From Siphonodentalium dalli (taxonomy: Eukaryota > Mollusca > Scaphopoda > Gadilida > Siphonodentaliidae): a stretch of DNA of 64,000 bases. The position numbers were made by a program, and so were the translations under genes. Within the stretch, counting starts at the first letter, position 1. Each line of letters begins with the position of its first letter. This document shows positions 24,902 through 34,616 of this stretch, in pieces. Below the pieces are notes generated by a model. That model was not told where the DNA came from. It saw only the letters and a list, made by a program, of their open reading frames with translations, and searched no databases. The DNA is taken from positions 60,724,025 through 60,788,024 of the forward strand of contig CP136068.1 of assembly GCA_032622095.1 (NCBI GenBank), in the 5' to 3' direction.

Positions 24902-25440
24902 TCTCCTATATATTTTGAAGACCTCTGTCTGTCTGTCTGTATGTCTGTATGTCATTTATACAAATCTACGATTCTCGACCGATCGGGACGAAACTTGGTA
25001 CGTGTGTGTAGTTTGACCAGGCGGTCGTCGTTGTCATATTGGCGAGCCCGTGCGGCGCCCGCTTCGCGCATGCGCAGACGAGATCTCGGAAACGGGTGGA
25101 GCTATCGACTTGAAATTTGGTATGTGAATGTATCTTGCCCCGGATACAAATTTTGTTGGGTTGCCGAACCTGTGCGACGCCAGCTTCGCGCATGCGCAGA
25201 CGAGATCTCGGAAACGGGTGGAGCTATCGACTTGAAATTTGGTATGTGAATGTATCTTGCCCCGGATACGAATTTTATCGGGTCGCCGAGCCCGTGCGAC
25301 GCCAGCTTCGCGCATGCGCAGACCAGATCTCGGAAACGGGTAGAGCTATCGACTTAGCCGGACAACATCGGGCTGGGTAGAGCTATCGACTTGAAATTTG
25401 GTTTTTGAATAGCCCGGACAACGTCGGGCTCATCGGCTAG
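24902..25440 (+). mobile_element. Helitron-like non-autonomous element, copy 1
   Basis: Starts TCTCCTATATATTTTGAAGA after an A, and ends with a hairpin (AGCCCG with CGGGCT around eight bases) followed 4 bases later by CGGCTAG, then T. A 5' TC, a 3' GC-rich hairpin and CTRR end, and insertion between A and T are Helitron hallmarks. Inside: a (GTCT)n microsatellite and a core repeated three times at a 122 bp period (GCATGCGCAGAC at 25068, 25190, 25312). No Rep/helicase ORF, so it depends on a partner. Open frames across the core are by-products of the repeat. Confidence 0.8.
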
Positions 25441-25806
25441 TCTATTATATATTTTGAAGACCTCTGTTTGTCTGTCTGTCTGTCATTTATACAAATCTAC
25501 GATTCTCGACCGATCGGGACGAAACTTGGTACGTGTGTGTAGTTTGACCAGGCGGTCGTCGTATTGGTGAGCCCGTGCGACGCCCGTGCAGCGCATGCAC
25601 AGACGAGATCTCGGAAACGGGTGGAGCTATCGACTTGAAATTTGGTATGTGAATGTATCTTGCCCCGGATACAAATTTTATCGGGTTGCCGAGCCCGTGC
25701 GATGCCAGTTTCACGCATGCGCAGACGAGATCTCGGAAACGGGTGGAGCTATCGGCTTGAAATTTGGTTTTTGAATAGCCCGGACAACGTCGGGCTCATC
25801 GGCTAG
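25441..25806 (+). mobile_element. Helitron-like non-autonomous element, copy 2 (head-to-tail)
   Basis: Begins TCTATTATATATTTTGAAGA directly after the CTAG of copy 1 with no base between, and ends with the same hairpin and CGGCTAG, followed by T. It carries two core units (25592, 25716; about 124 bp apart). Head-to-tail tandem insertion is known for rolling-circle transposition and supports the Helitron assignment. Confidence 0.8.
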
Positions 25807-25903
25807 TATAATATATTTCCAGTCACCACAGTTAAATAGACATAGATTATTTGTACCTCACAATGAGTGTACATAATTTTGAAGGATGGATACTACATAT
25901 ATA

Positions 25904-26778
25904 CAGGGTCCGTACTAGTGCTTGAATTTATTGAAAGTGATTGGATTATATTTTCCGGTTTTCAAGCCCTTGAAAGTGCTTGAATTTGATCAGGGGTGCT
26001 TGAAAAGTCATGAATTCAAACTTATCATAACTGACATATGTAATATGTGTGTCATTTCATAATTTAGCCGTAATATTTATCACAAAATCCCGAAATCGCT
26101 AGTTTTATCGATCAAAATAGTGACTTCGGTGATAAAACAGCGTTATTGATATGCTGGTCAGTTGCCGGCGAATTGCACGGTTTCGTTTCGGCTTTGGTAT
26201 ATGCCATAAACAACGCGCATGCGTAGTATTGATAAATGGATGGGCCCATGAAAAATCTTTTGTTGTAAATACAATGGGGAAATGTGTGTTCAATGTTGCA
26301 TGGCTGCATAATGATAGATATGCGGCGTGGCTGCAACAGGTGCCTAATAACAGAAAGGCTCGATGTATGCTGTGTTGTAAGGATATCGACGTATCGGGGA
26401 TGGGCGAAGCTGCCAGGGACAAACAACTTATTTAATTAGAGATTATGTAGTAGCTAGTTATTTAGTATTATCATTTGATTTAGAAATTTATAAGATGGTA
26501 TCAGAATAAATTCAATTATTATGTTAGTATTGGTATAGTTAGTAGAACAATGAGACAATTCAGACAAACACTTATATAACTAATTAACTATAATTGTAAC
26601 TGTCAAATTGACTACTATTCAGTATATGTTTACTGTTCTGATATCAATATACCCATTATTTCATACTAATTAACAGTTAAATTGAGCTAGACATGTATCA
26701 TATATGGTGCTTGAAAATGCGTATTCAGGTGCTTGAAAAGTGCTTGAATTTGATTATCAATTCATAGTGGGAACCCTG
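25904..26778 (+). mobile_element. hAT-like element with transposase 5' fragment
   Basis: Ends CAGGGTCCGTACTAG and, inverted, CAGGGTTCCCACTAT. Flanks CATATATA and TATATATA agree at 7 of 8 bases, the hAT target size. TGCTTGAA words crowd both ends. A frame with an ATG at 26274 reads MGKCVFNVAWLHNDRYAAWL, then RCMLCCKDIDVSGMGEAA. That is the Cys-type finger start found on animal hAT-like proteins (family resemblance from memory), cut off after about 55 codons by a stop. The rest of the transposase is missing, so the copy is non-autonomous. Confidence 0.75.
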
Positions 26779-26879
26779 TATATATATGCACATACTTGTT
26801 AGTCGGTCGATAAATAGGCTTTGCACGAAATCAACCTTTGTGTACTACGAAAAATGTTGCCAAAGTCGTGGCTTAGATA

Positions 26880-27140
26880 TTTTCATTTTTATGTGTACAC
26901 ATAGTGTCGACGTTCGGATTGACCACTCATCATTTGTCCGTCCGTACGTAGACACTTTACACATAATGCGATAACTCAAACATTTTGTATCAGATCGGAA
27001 CCAAATTTTGTATATTGGTTTCAGGCCGAAATACAGATCGAGTTCAAATTTGGGTTTGATCCGAGTTTTTTTTCCCAGAGTTATGGCCCTTTTTCAACTT
27101 AGAATTCACGCATTCTGCCTGTTTGATCAGATTTATTTTA
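26880..27140 (+). repeat. Truncated copy of the TATGTGTACC family
   Basis: Reads TTTTTATGTGTACACATAG with a shortened hairpin, then GTCGACGTTCGG, a short GTCC tract, CGATAACTCAAACATTTTGT, and GTTATGGCCCTTTTTCAACT near the end. It matches 23421-23740 closely and has one module only. Confidence 0.65.
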
Positions 27141-27794
27141 AAGTGATGTGAAACGTAAATTGAACCTCACAATTGAGTTCCCTGCGTCATTCTGTGGGAA
27201 GAGTGAATAAAATAACTCAGATACACGAAATCCCCCATCCTGAAGTCAGTTTGTACACATTATACGGCCATTCGGCTAACTATTTCGATTTCATCAATCG
27301 TCCCGATTAATCTCGCCATAATAACACGAAAAAACAAACCGAATCGTTGTCTTGTGCAGTCACGGAAATGCCCGAGCACTTCCGACTCGATTGGGATTGA
27401 ATCGGGTTTCGTTCTCACTTCTCAGAAATGGCTTCTAGGGAGGATGACCGTTCGCTGGAATAGCGTTACATCAGAATATTAAAGCGAAAAACTAATTGAC
27501 ATCGCAATCGGTAGTCAATTCGACAGGGAAGGAATAGAAAGGGAATTGTTGCGTGAAATCACAAACGGAAGAACATTGGCCGAGTTAGTGGCAAAGATTA
27601 TAATCGAACAGTGATCGAGAGGTAATAATTCCAAAATGTTACTATTTATAGAAAATTGTAAGCGCATTGACCGAATTTTTACATCAATCTGGCCGCAAGC
27701 ACAGTACCGTGCAGAAAGAGTTGTCTTACTTTTGTAACTCAAAACTGTTTAATTACATTATACCTGTACAATAGTACAATAATTGATATTCAAT
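27141..27794. other. Intronic stretch, one unexplained open segment
   Basis: No gene recognised. A short open frame at about 27489-27615 reads KLIDIAIGSQFDREGIEREL, then LREITNGRTLAELVAKI before a stop. It has coding-like composition but no known domain; it may be a transposon fragment or chance. Confidence 0.3.
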
Positions 27795-29375
27795 ATGCCA
27801 ATACTGACCATTTGTTAGCTCATGATGGCGTGAGCATCAGACCCAGTGACTCCGTAACATATCTCGGGGCCATTTTAGACCACCATCTTAATGGTGAGCT
27901 AATGGCAGCACACATGTTGCAGAAGGCAAACTCTAAGTTGAAATTCTTGTACAGAAAGGCATCTTACCTGAACCAATACTGCAAAAGAACTCTATCCTTG
28001 GCCCTTATTCAATGTCATTTTGACTATAGTTCAAGCTTTTGGTACACTAGTCTAACGCAGAGAACAAAGATCTGATTACAAGCAACCCAGAATAGGCTAG
28101 TAAGATACATTTTAGATCTAAATTGTAGGACACATATTGGCTATTCAGAATTTCTAAAAGTAGATTGGCTGCCGGTATGTGAAAGAGTTAACTTTAGGAA
28201 ATTGACAATGGTTATGAAGATCTCAGATAAGCAAGCCCCAGTATATTTTAATGAACATTTCAAACGATCAAATAAAGAAGGGGATATAAATGTTTCGGAC
28301 AATGAGGCTGATCAATCTGAAACCCGGTCAGGTAAACTGAAATTCATCCTCCCTCATGTAAGTTGTTATGGGAAAAAGTCTTTTTTCTACACAGGAATAA
28401 GACTCTGGAATAGACTTGACAAAACTGTACATCTACCCATTGACATCAAGTACCGGAAATTTTGCATAAAAAAACATCTCTTATCTAAACTGAAGGACCG
28501 AGAGGAAGATCCCTTTCTGTACTACTGAATTGAACCTGTGACCAAAATTTTGCCAATCAATTACTCATCTCTGCATATATTGTTACTGCTGCCTGTATTT
28601 CGGGTTTCCATCTTTCGGTCATGGACAGACCAGTCCAAAACCGGCCATACATGGCAGTGGTGCGTATATGCAGTGGTGCGTATCCATCATTTACAAAGTC
28701 ACCGAACTGACACAGATCCCACAGGCACCTCTTGCAGCAGCACTAATATTAATATAATATTATATCGGTCAGTATTCATAGACCCGGTGAATGAGACGAG
28801 TGTCAGACTTATGTTAAATGGATCTGCCAGGCGTCTCATCCACCTGGTCGGTGAAATGATCATTTCTTTCAAAATAAACATATTCACAATCATAAGATTA
28901 CTTGTAAATGTAGCACTTATGATGATAAATTATTTTATCCACATTGATGATGGCTTTATCAATGTAAAATATCAATATATTAACATTGATGTCATTACCA
29001 TTATTTTTTAGTATCAAAATGGAGAATTTTGTGGTAACTATATTGTCTGCCTCGTGGCCGGTAGCATATCAGGGGACCACAATGGAATTAAGCCTTCGAG
29101 TGCTTTTTGTGCCATCCCCGATATCTAGCCGTACATGTACTCTACGATTTATTTTCTAAATTTCAGCCATCATACCATTGGTATTCACTTTGACTTCTTT
29201 ACAGCCTCATTTTTGTTTCAAAATTTGCGATTTCTTATATAGCCTAACAACTGAAATTATGTTAAAAACTCCTTTTTATTTGCTTGTAATTTATTATATT
29301 TGTAACCTGTTAAAACAATATACGTGTATGTCTTTATATCAAAAATAAATAAATCAATCAATCAATCAATCATTG
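27795..29375 (+). mobile_element. LINE relic, C-terminus and 3' tail
   Basis: Two frames cover the end of a LINE ORF2. From about 27812: SDSVTYLGAILDHHLNGEL, SKLKFLYRKASYLN, LSLALIQCHFDYSSSFWY, then a stop. From 28202: SDKQAPVYFNEHFK, then FFYTGIRLWNRLDKTVHLPI, the conserved tail of CR1/L2-type LINEs. The stop at 28527 is followed by about 800 bp of presumed 3' UTR and a tail of (AATC)n at 29350-29371, a microsatellite end found on several LINE clades. One in-frame stop near 28074 breaks the ORF. 5' truncated; the RT core is absent. Confidence 0.78.
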
Positions 29376-31177
29376 GCCATGAAATATTTTAAGGGCAAAT
29401 TCTGTTGTCAAGCTTTAGTCAGCACTATTCATTCTGATAGATGATAACTATAATGGAAGGCCTTTTTCACATGTATTAGCTAATTGCACTTTAGCATAAG
29501 TGAATTACACGTAAGCGTAATGTATTACACTCAGCCTCAGGTGTAATGCACACATATAAAGCGTAATTCACTAACGCTTAACCGTATGATGTAGATAAAG
29601 AATTACTCCTATGAGTAATAGAATTATGACTAGTGTGCTTAAGCGTAATTGATTTAAGTGTGCTTAAGCGTAATTGATTTATGCTTAAGCGTAATTGATT
29701 TACGCTTAAGCTCACTGGTAATTCATTTTCATTGATAGATTAATTACACTTAATTGTAAATGAATTATGCTTATGCGATTATACGAGAAGCCGTTTTCAC
29801 ATTTATTCTGATTCTGCTTAATCGCAAATCATTTACGCTTAAGTGTAAATCATTTGCACTTAAGAGCAAATTATTTATACTTAAATCCAAATCATATGCG
29901 CTTTAGCGGAAATAGTATGGGAGGCCCTTTTCACATTTATTATTTATTTGCGCTTAAGCGCAAATATTTGTGCTTAAGCGTAAATCATTTGCGCTTAAGC
30001 GCAAATATGTGTCTATCAATTTATTTGCGCTTAAGCGCAAATACCTAACACTCCCTTACATCCATCTGATGTGAATGATTGAGTCCATCTCATATTATAT
30101 TATCATGGGCCCATATATATAGTACCGGTAGTAGCCCCGTAGACTGGAAAGTTGAAAAAAGAAATCCATATGCATATCAGCATCTCTGTCCCTGGTGTCC
30201 CAAGAATTGGTGCCTCACTCCCAGAGCTCATGTTTATTTTATTATCTCCTGCACAGATATATACCATTTCCATGGCCATAAATAGGGAATTAGGGGTTAC
30301 TGGGGTTTGCTTCTCTCATATGGTGTGCTCATTGACTTGAAGTAGGGGAAAAACCCCTATTTTCATAATATCAGCATCCCTGTCCCCAAGAATTTGTGTC
30401 TCCATCCCAGAGATATAGTATATTTTATAAAAGAGACATATCCTACACAGATCTATATCATTTCCATTCCATGGTCATAAAACAGATCTTGGGGTTTCTG
30501 GGGGATTGTTTACTTCATATGGTGGGGCTATATCAACTTTAGTGATGTGTTTAGGCCTGTGCCATGTAAATTTAATTCAGGGGGGATCAATGCATATTGA
30601 TTTTTATTTGCGCTTAAGTGCAAATGATTTGCGCTTAAGCGCAAATATGATCTATTTGCTTAAGCGCAAATGATAGAGGTTATTTGCGCTTAAGCGTAAA
30701 TAAATAATAAATGTGAAAAGGGCCTCCCATAAAATAGATCACATTTATGGCAATTTTATGCTAAAGCGCAAATATATTATTAGACACATATTTTTTGCGC
30801 TTGAGCGCAATTGATTTACACTAATAAATAATATATTTGAAAAGGCTGTCTCCCATGCGATTCCCTCTAAACTCAAATTTACTCTGGCAATAAGACATCA
30901 ATCAAACATCGGTTTTAAGACTCCCCCATATACTATGAGATGGACTCAATTATTCAGACAGAGGAAATCAGTTGGAGTTCAAATAGGAATTTGCTTAAGC
31001 ATTATTCATTTTAATTATGCTTAAGTGTAAATGAGTTCCGCGCTTAAGCGTAAATGAAGTACACTTAAACGTAATTCATATACACTCTCATTGAACTCCC
31101 CTCACGCTGAAATGGATGCAACCGAATTACTAATGCCAGTAACCTACATCAGGTTATACCAATACACATGAGGTATA

Positions 31178-31527
31178 TGGGGAGCCAAATTAACATTTAA
31201 TAAATAATAGAGCTTAAGCGATATAATTTCGCTTAAGCGATATAATAAGGGAAGATATAATTGCGATTAAGTTCAATAAGGAAATATCTAATTGCGCTTA
31301 GCAAAATAAGGAATATCTTATTGCACTTAAGCACAAAAAGGAATATCATATTGCACTTAAGCGCAATAAGGAATCTCTAAGCGCAATAAGGAATATTCTT
31401 ATTGCGCTTAAGCGCGATAAGAAATATTCTTATGCACTTAAGTGTAATTAGAGATTCCTTCATTGGGGGGGGGGGGGGGGGGGGGGGCTTTAGCTCAATT
31501 ATTTATTAAATGTTAATTTGGCTTCCT
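31178..31527. repeat. Foldback unit inside the palindrome cluster
   Basis: Arms GCCAAATTAACATTTAATAA (about 31182) and its complement (about 31502) enclose some 250 bp of about 30 bp iterations based on AAGGAATATC and TTGCGCTTAAG. The right arm is preceded by a run of 23 G. Confidence 0.75.
31465..31487 (+). repeat. Homopolymer run of 23 G
   Basis: An uninterrupted G tract. The exact length may be a sequencing or assembly artefact. Confidence 0.9.
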
Positions 31528-31655
31528 CCCATAGAGGTGAGATAGCTGATGAACCCAATTACACTTAAGCGTAATTCAAATGTATTACACTTATCGTAAG
31601 TTAATTATGCTTAAGCGTAAATAATTTACGCTTAAGTGTAATTAGCTACTATAAA

Positions 31656-32569
31656 GTGAATCTGGGATAAGGGGAGTACTCTAAATTGTTCTTTACACCA
31701 GCTGTTTCTACCAATTAAAAAGAATTCTCATTTATTTTGAAACTAATGAAAGACAACAGTATAAATTTTTTACTGGTAATATTCATTATAAACTTGTACA
31801 AATCTGAAAACAAAAAAAAAATTAATATTTAAGAAATTTAGATTTCACTCTCTTACAGCAGCGACCACTATGCCAGGAACAGCAATCGATCTAGTTCAGC
31901 CCGATTGGGCTATTATAATAATTTATAGATCGATCGGTGGTTCACTTTCTGCATTTCAAATATTGCTAATAATTTCCATTTACAGAAGTCAATAATGCCA
32001 TTGCAGATAACTTCATCTTAAATTCGACCAAACATGTTGACGTTTGATAAGAAACGCAGGAATTCCCTGATTTGTTTATTTTCAATCGATGAGAAGCATG
32101 ACCACCTGGATCAGTTCGGAGGTGTGCCAATCGTATTTTGCATGCTGTGAATACCCATTCACGCCTAAATTTGCAAACAATCCATATATAACATATACAC
32201 AGTGTGTACACTTTGTTAGTTGCCAATTAATTCTCGATATTTCAATTAGAAAACATGAGATATCGATGCAAAAATCAAGACATTATCTAGTTTGTGTTTT
32301 GTTGAATCTACTTTCGGTTATCGACATGCCGGCTATTGTTTTGGCTGTTCTGTCAACCGTGCGTGCCAGCCGATTGTCGTTTTTCGGGCGTTTCCGATTT
32401 CTTCCGAATATAATTCCATGACCTCCACGTGATGATTCGCGCCGAAAATGTGGTTGTATCTGAGAAGATTTCTTACTCTGACCGCAGTTTTCAACAATTT
32501 AATACGGGGCGAATACCGCATCATTAATATGCAACCTTGGGTTTTTATTTCTAGTTTTTTTTTACCTTT
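31656..32569. other. Intronic stretch, no gene seen
   Basis: Open frames at 31966-32226 and 32089-32421 overlap on opposite strands, have no recognisable domain and no splice context. The palindromic word CGATCGATCTA-like near 31884-31935 (ATCGATCTAG and TAGATCGATCG) makes a loose inverted pair of unknown meaning. Confidence 0.45.
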
Positions 32570-34271
32570 CTTATGGTATATCGGATACAGTTCTGTCTGA
32601 CATGAAATATATACCCACCGGGAGTGAAGCTAATGACTTTAAAGAAGTTATGACCCTTTAAAAAAAAAAAAGGGGCATTGACACTCATTTGTTTCAGTTT
32701 TGTACCATTAATTTGGTGTGATGTCCTCTTTTGAAAATATGAAGATTTTATTGCAATAGTTGCATGCAATATAATGATATCAATAAATTAATACCATTAT
32801 GTACATCCAATATCCAGAGTACAATAGAGCACATGTTAAAAAAATATAGATGTTGCATTCCAAGTGAAATATTGTTATTAATTGAGTGATGACATATTGT
32901 ATAGAGTCTGGCCTTTAGTTAGATGAAGTCAAAGATAAACAACATCTGTCAAATTTGATTAATGGCAGCATGAAACTGGTTTCTCCTATTGAAATTTCAT
33001 TACAGAGTGTGATGAGGGGTGCATCACCTATATATACAGTGTCTTCTATATCCCATTGATCTGCTTAGAAAATAATTAACCCTTCTCATAGACATGTGCT
33101 ATAATGTACAATGACTCTACCTCATATCTCTTATCTATGGTTATCTTTGAACACTATTCATTTCTATTGATTTTGGTATTGACTGATAAATTGACTTTTG
33201 AAAAATATATTAACCCTTCAGGCACATGCTTCAATGTGAAATTAAAATAATGGCTGATAGCCAATATGATTTATCTATGCAATAGGTAACAGGCAGATAA
33301 ATCTACATTATTATTGTAAGCGATGCCTTGTTTTGAAAATCAAGATGATAGATGTTGTTAATATTTCCAGGAACCTTATTTTCCCATTTATTCATATTGT
33401 CATGGTTTATTGAATTTTAGGGGCCACAGAGCGCTTAGAGGATTAACATTGAAGGCTATGGATTTTAGTGTCCAAACTAGTTTTAAAACATTGTAATGTG
33501 TGAAACCATTGACTGAGGGCTACTTACTTTCTATTATATGAACTATGGTAATCTGTTTCGATCTAGGAGTCATAGGGACCAGCATCCTCATCATACTCTG
33601 TCTGTATAACATTATATAAATTAACACTTTTGTATTGTATAAACTACATTTTTGAAAACCATACACCCCTGTTATGAAACACTTAATCTTGCATGTACCT
33701 AACAATAGAAGCATTACTTATTACACAGGTCGGATCTGATTGTATCTGTCTGACATGTTTGATAAATAAATAACAACTGGGGAGAATGGGAGGGGGGGGT
33801 GGTAATTAAAGTACAATTTAAATATGAGATGGAATCCCATGCATGTATGTTGTTCTAAGCAGTCTGGCTTGTCAACAAATTATAATTTCTCTTTGGAAGT
33901 GAATGAATTTTGAATATTTGGCAGGTCAAAAGTGGCAAAGATAGGGGTTTATCACTCTTACTTCCAATGAGTTAACTTAAACCCCTAAATGTATCCTCCG
34001 AAATAACTAAACCGTTGGATCTCATAGTGAGAGTTCATTGCATGAATAGGGACAGAGTTATGAGATTTAAAACTACTCCTCCCCACCTCAAATACTTTAA
34101 CCCTTCTTAAGACAAATTATTTGAGCTTTTGATTTCAAGTAGGGTACTGATATTTGGATTCCTGTGATCATATCTTTAACAAATTATCAGTTATAGCTAA
34201 TCGCTATCGCCAAGGTATGGGTTAAACATCTGCCGATCGTGATCGGCCTTTCACGATCGGCCTCTTGTTTC
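32570..34271 (+). repeat. Degenerate tandem-module element, TATGTGTACC family
   Basis: Modules at about 33040-33230 (CTTAGAAAATAATTAACCCTT and GATTTTGGTATTGA with related spacing) match the 18225 element. The 3' end, GCTATCGCCAAGGTATGG plus GATCGGCCTCTTGTTT at 34203-34271, matches 19825-19861. The start near 32570 is uncertain. The terminal part shows a duplicated GATCGGCCT. Confidence 0.4.
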
Positions 34272-34616
34272 CATAAAGAAGTGAGAGAAACGCTCTTTAT
34301 TTGTACAATGTCAGGAACATACTAAGAACTAATGCTCTTTATTGTTTCATACTACAAACAAATCATGGGATGATATATGCGTTGACTTGAAAAAGTGTGT
34401 CCACAATGTGCTTGTGCATGTGGTGCTTGTGCACGGTGTCCTTGTATGACGCAAGCCGTTAGTGAATTCAGTTTCCAAGTCTGCTTTCCACAGAGTTGAC
34501 CACAATTCCGTATAGTAATAACATTTTGAGTTTCCAGGTCCGATTCGGGGATCTAACTATAGGCAATATCATGAGAGGATGAAATTAGTGAAACAAAATT
34601 AATTCAATAGCATAAT
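34272..34616. other. Intronic stretch, no gene seen
   Basis: A short iteration of GTGCTTGTGCA-like words occurs at 34410-34440. Nothing else recognised. Confidence 0.45.

Larger units (their letters stand above)
29470..31655. repeat. Cluster of CTTAAG-centred palindromes
   Basis: By eye at least 25 CTTAAG sites occur here, mostly as ATTTGCGCTTAAGCGCAAAT or variants (T or A for G or C in the arms). They fall in five groups: 29470-30045, 30605-30830, 30985-31075, 31200-31450 and 31560-31650. Larger symmetry links them: GGCCCTTTTCACATTTATT at 29932 is inverted near 30707-30725, and GAGTCCATCTCAT at 30091 is inverted near 30940. Between the two halves lies a 190 bp direct duplication (30176 and 30368). 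No protein. Confidence 0.85.

Noticed and set aside
24941-25774. Overlapping open frames on both strands over the 122 bp core (60-105 codons)
   Set aside because: They arise because the tandem unit lacks stops in several frames; the same happens at 54269-54960. No domain, and the frames differ between copies.
29470-31655. Regular palindromes suggesting a CRISPR array
   Set aside because: Irregular spacing, no unique equal-length spacers, no cas genes, and an animal genome context.
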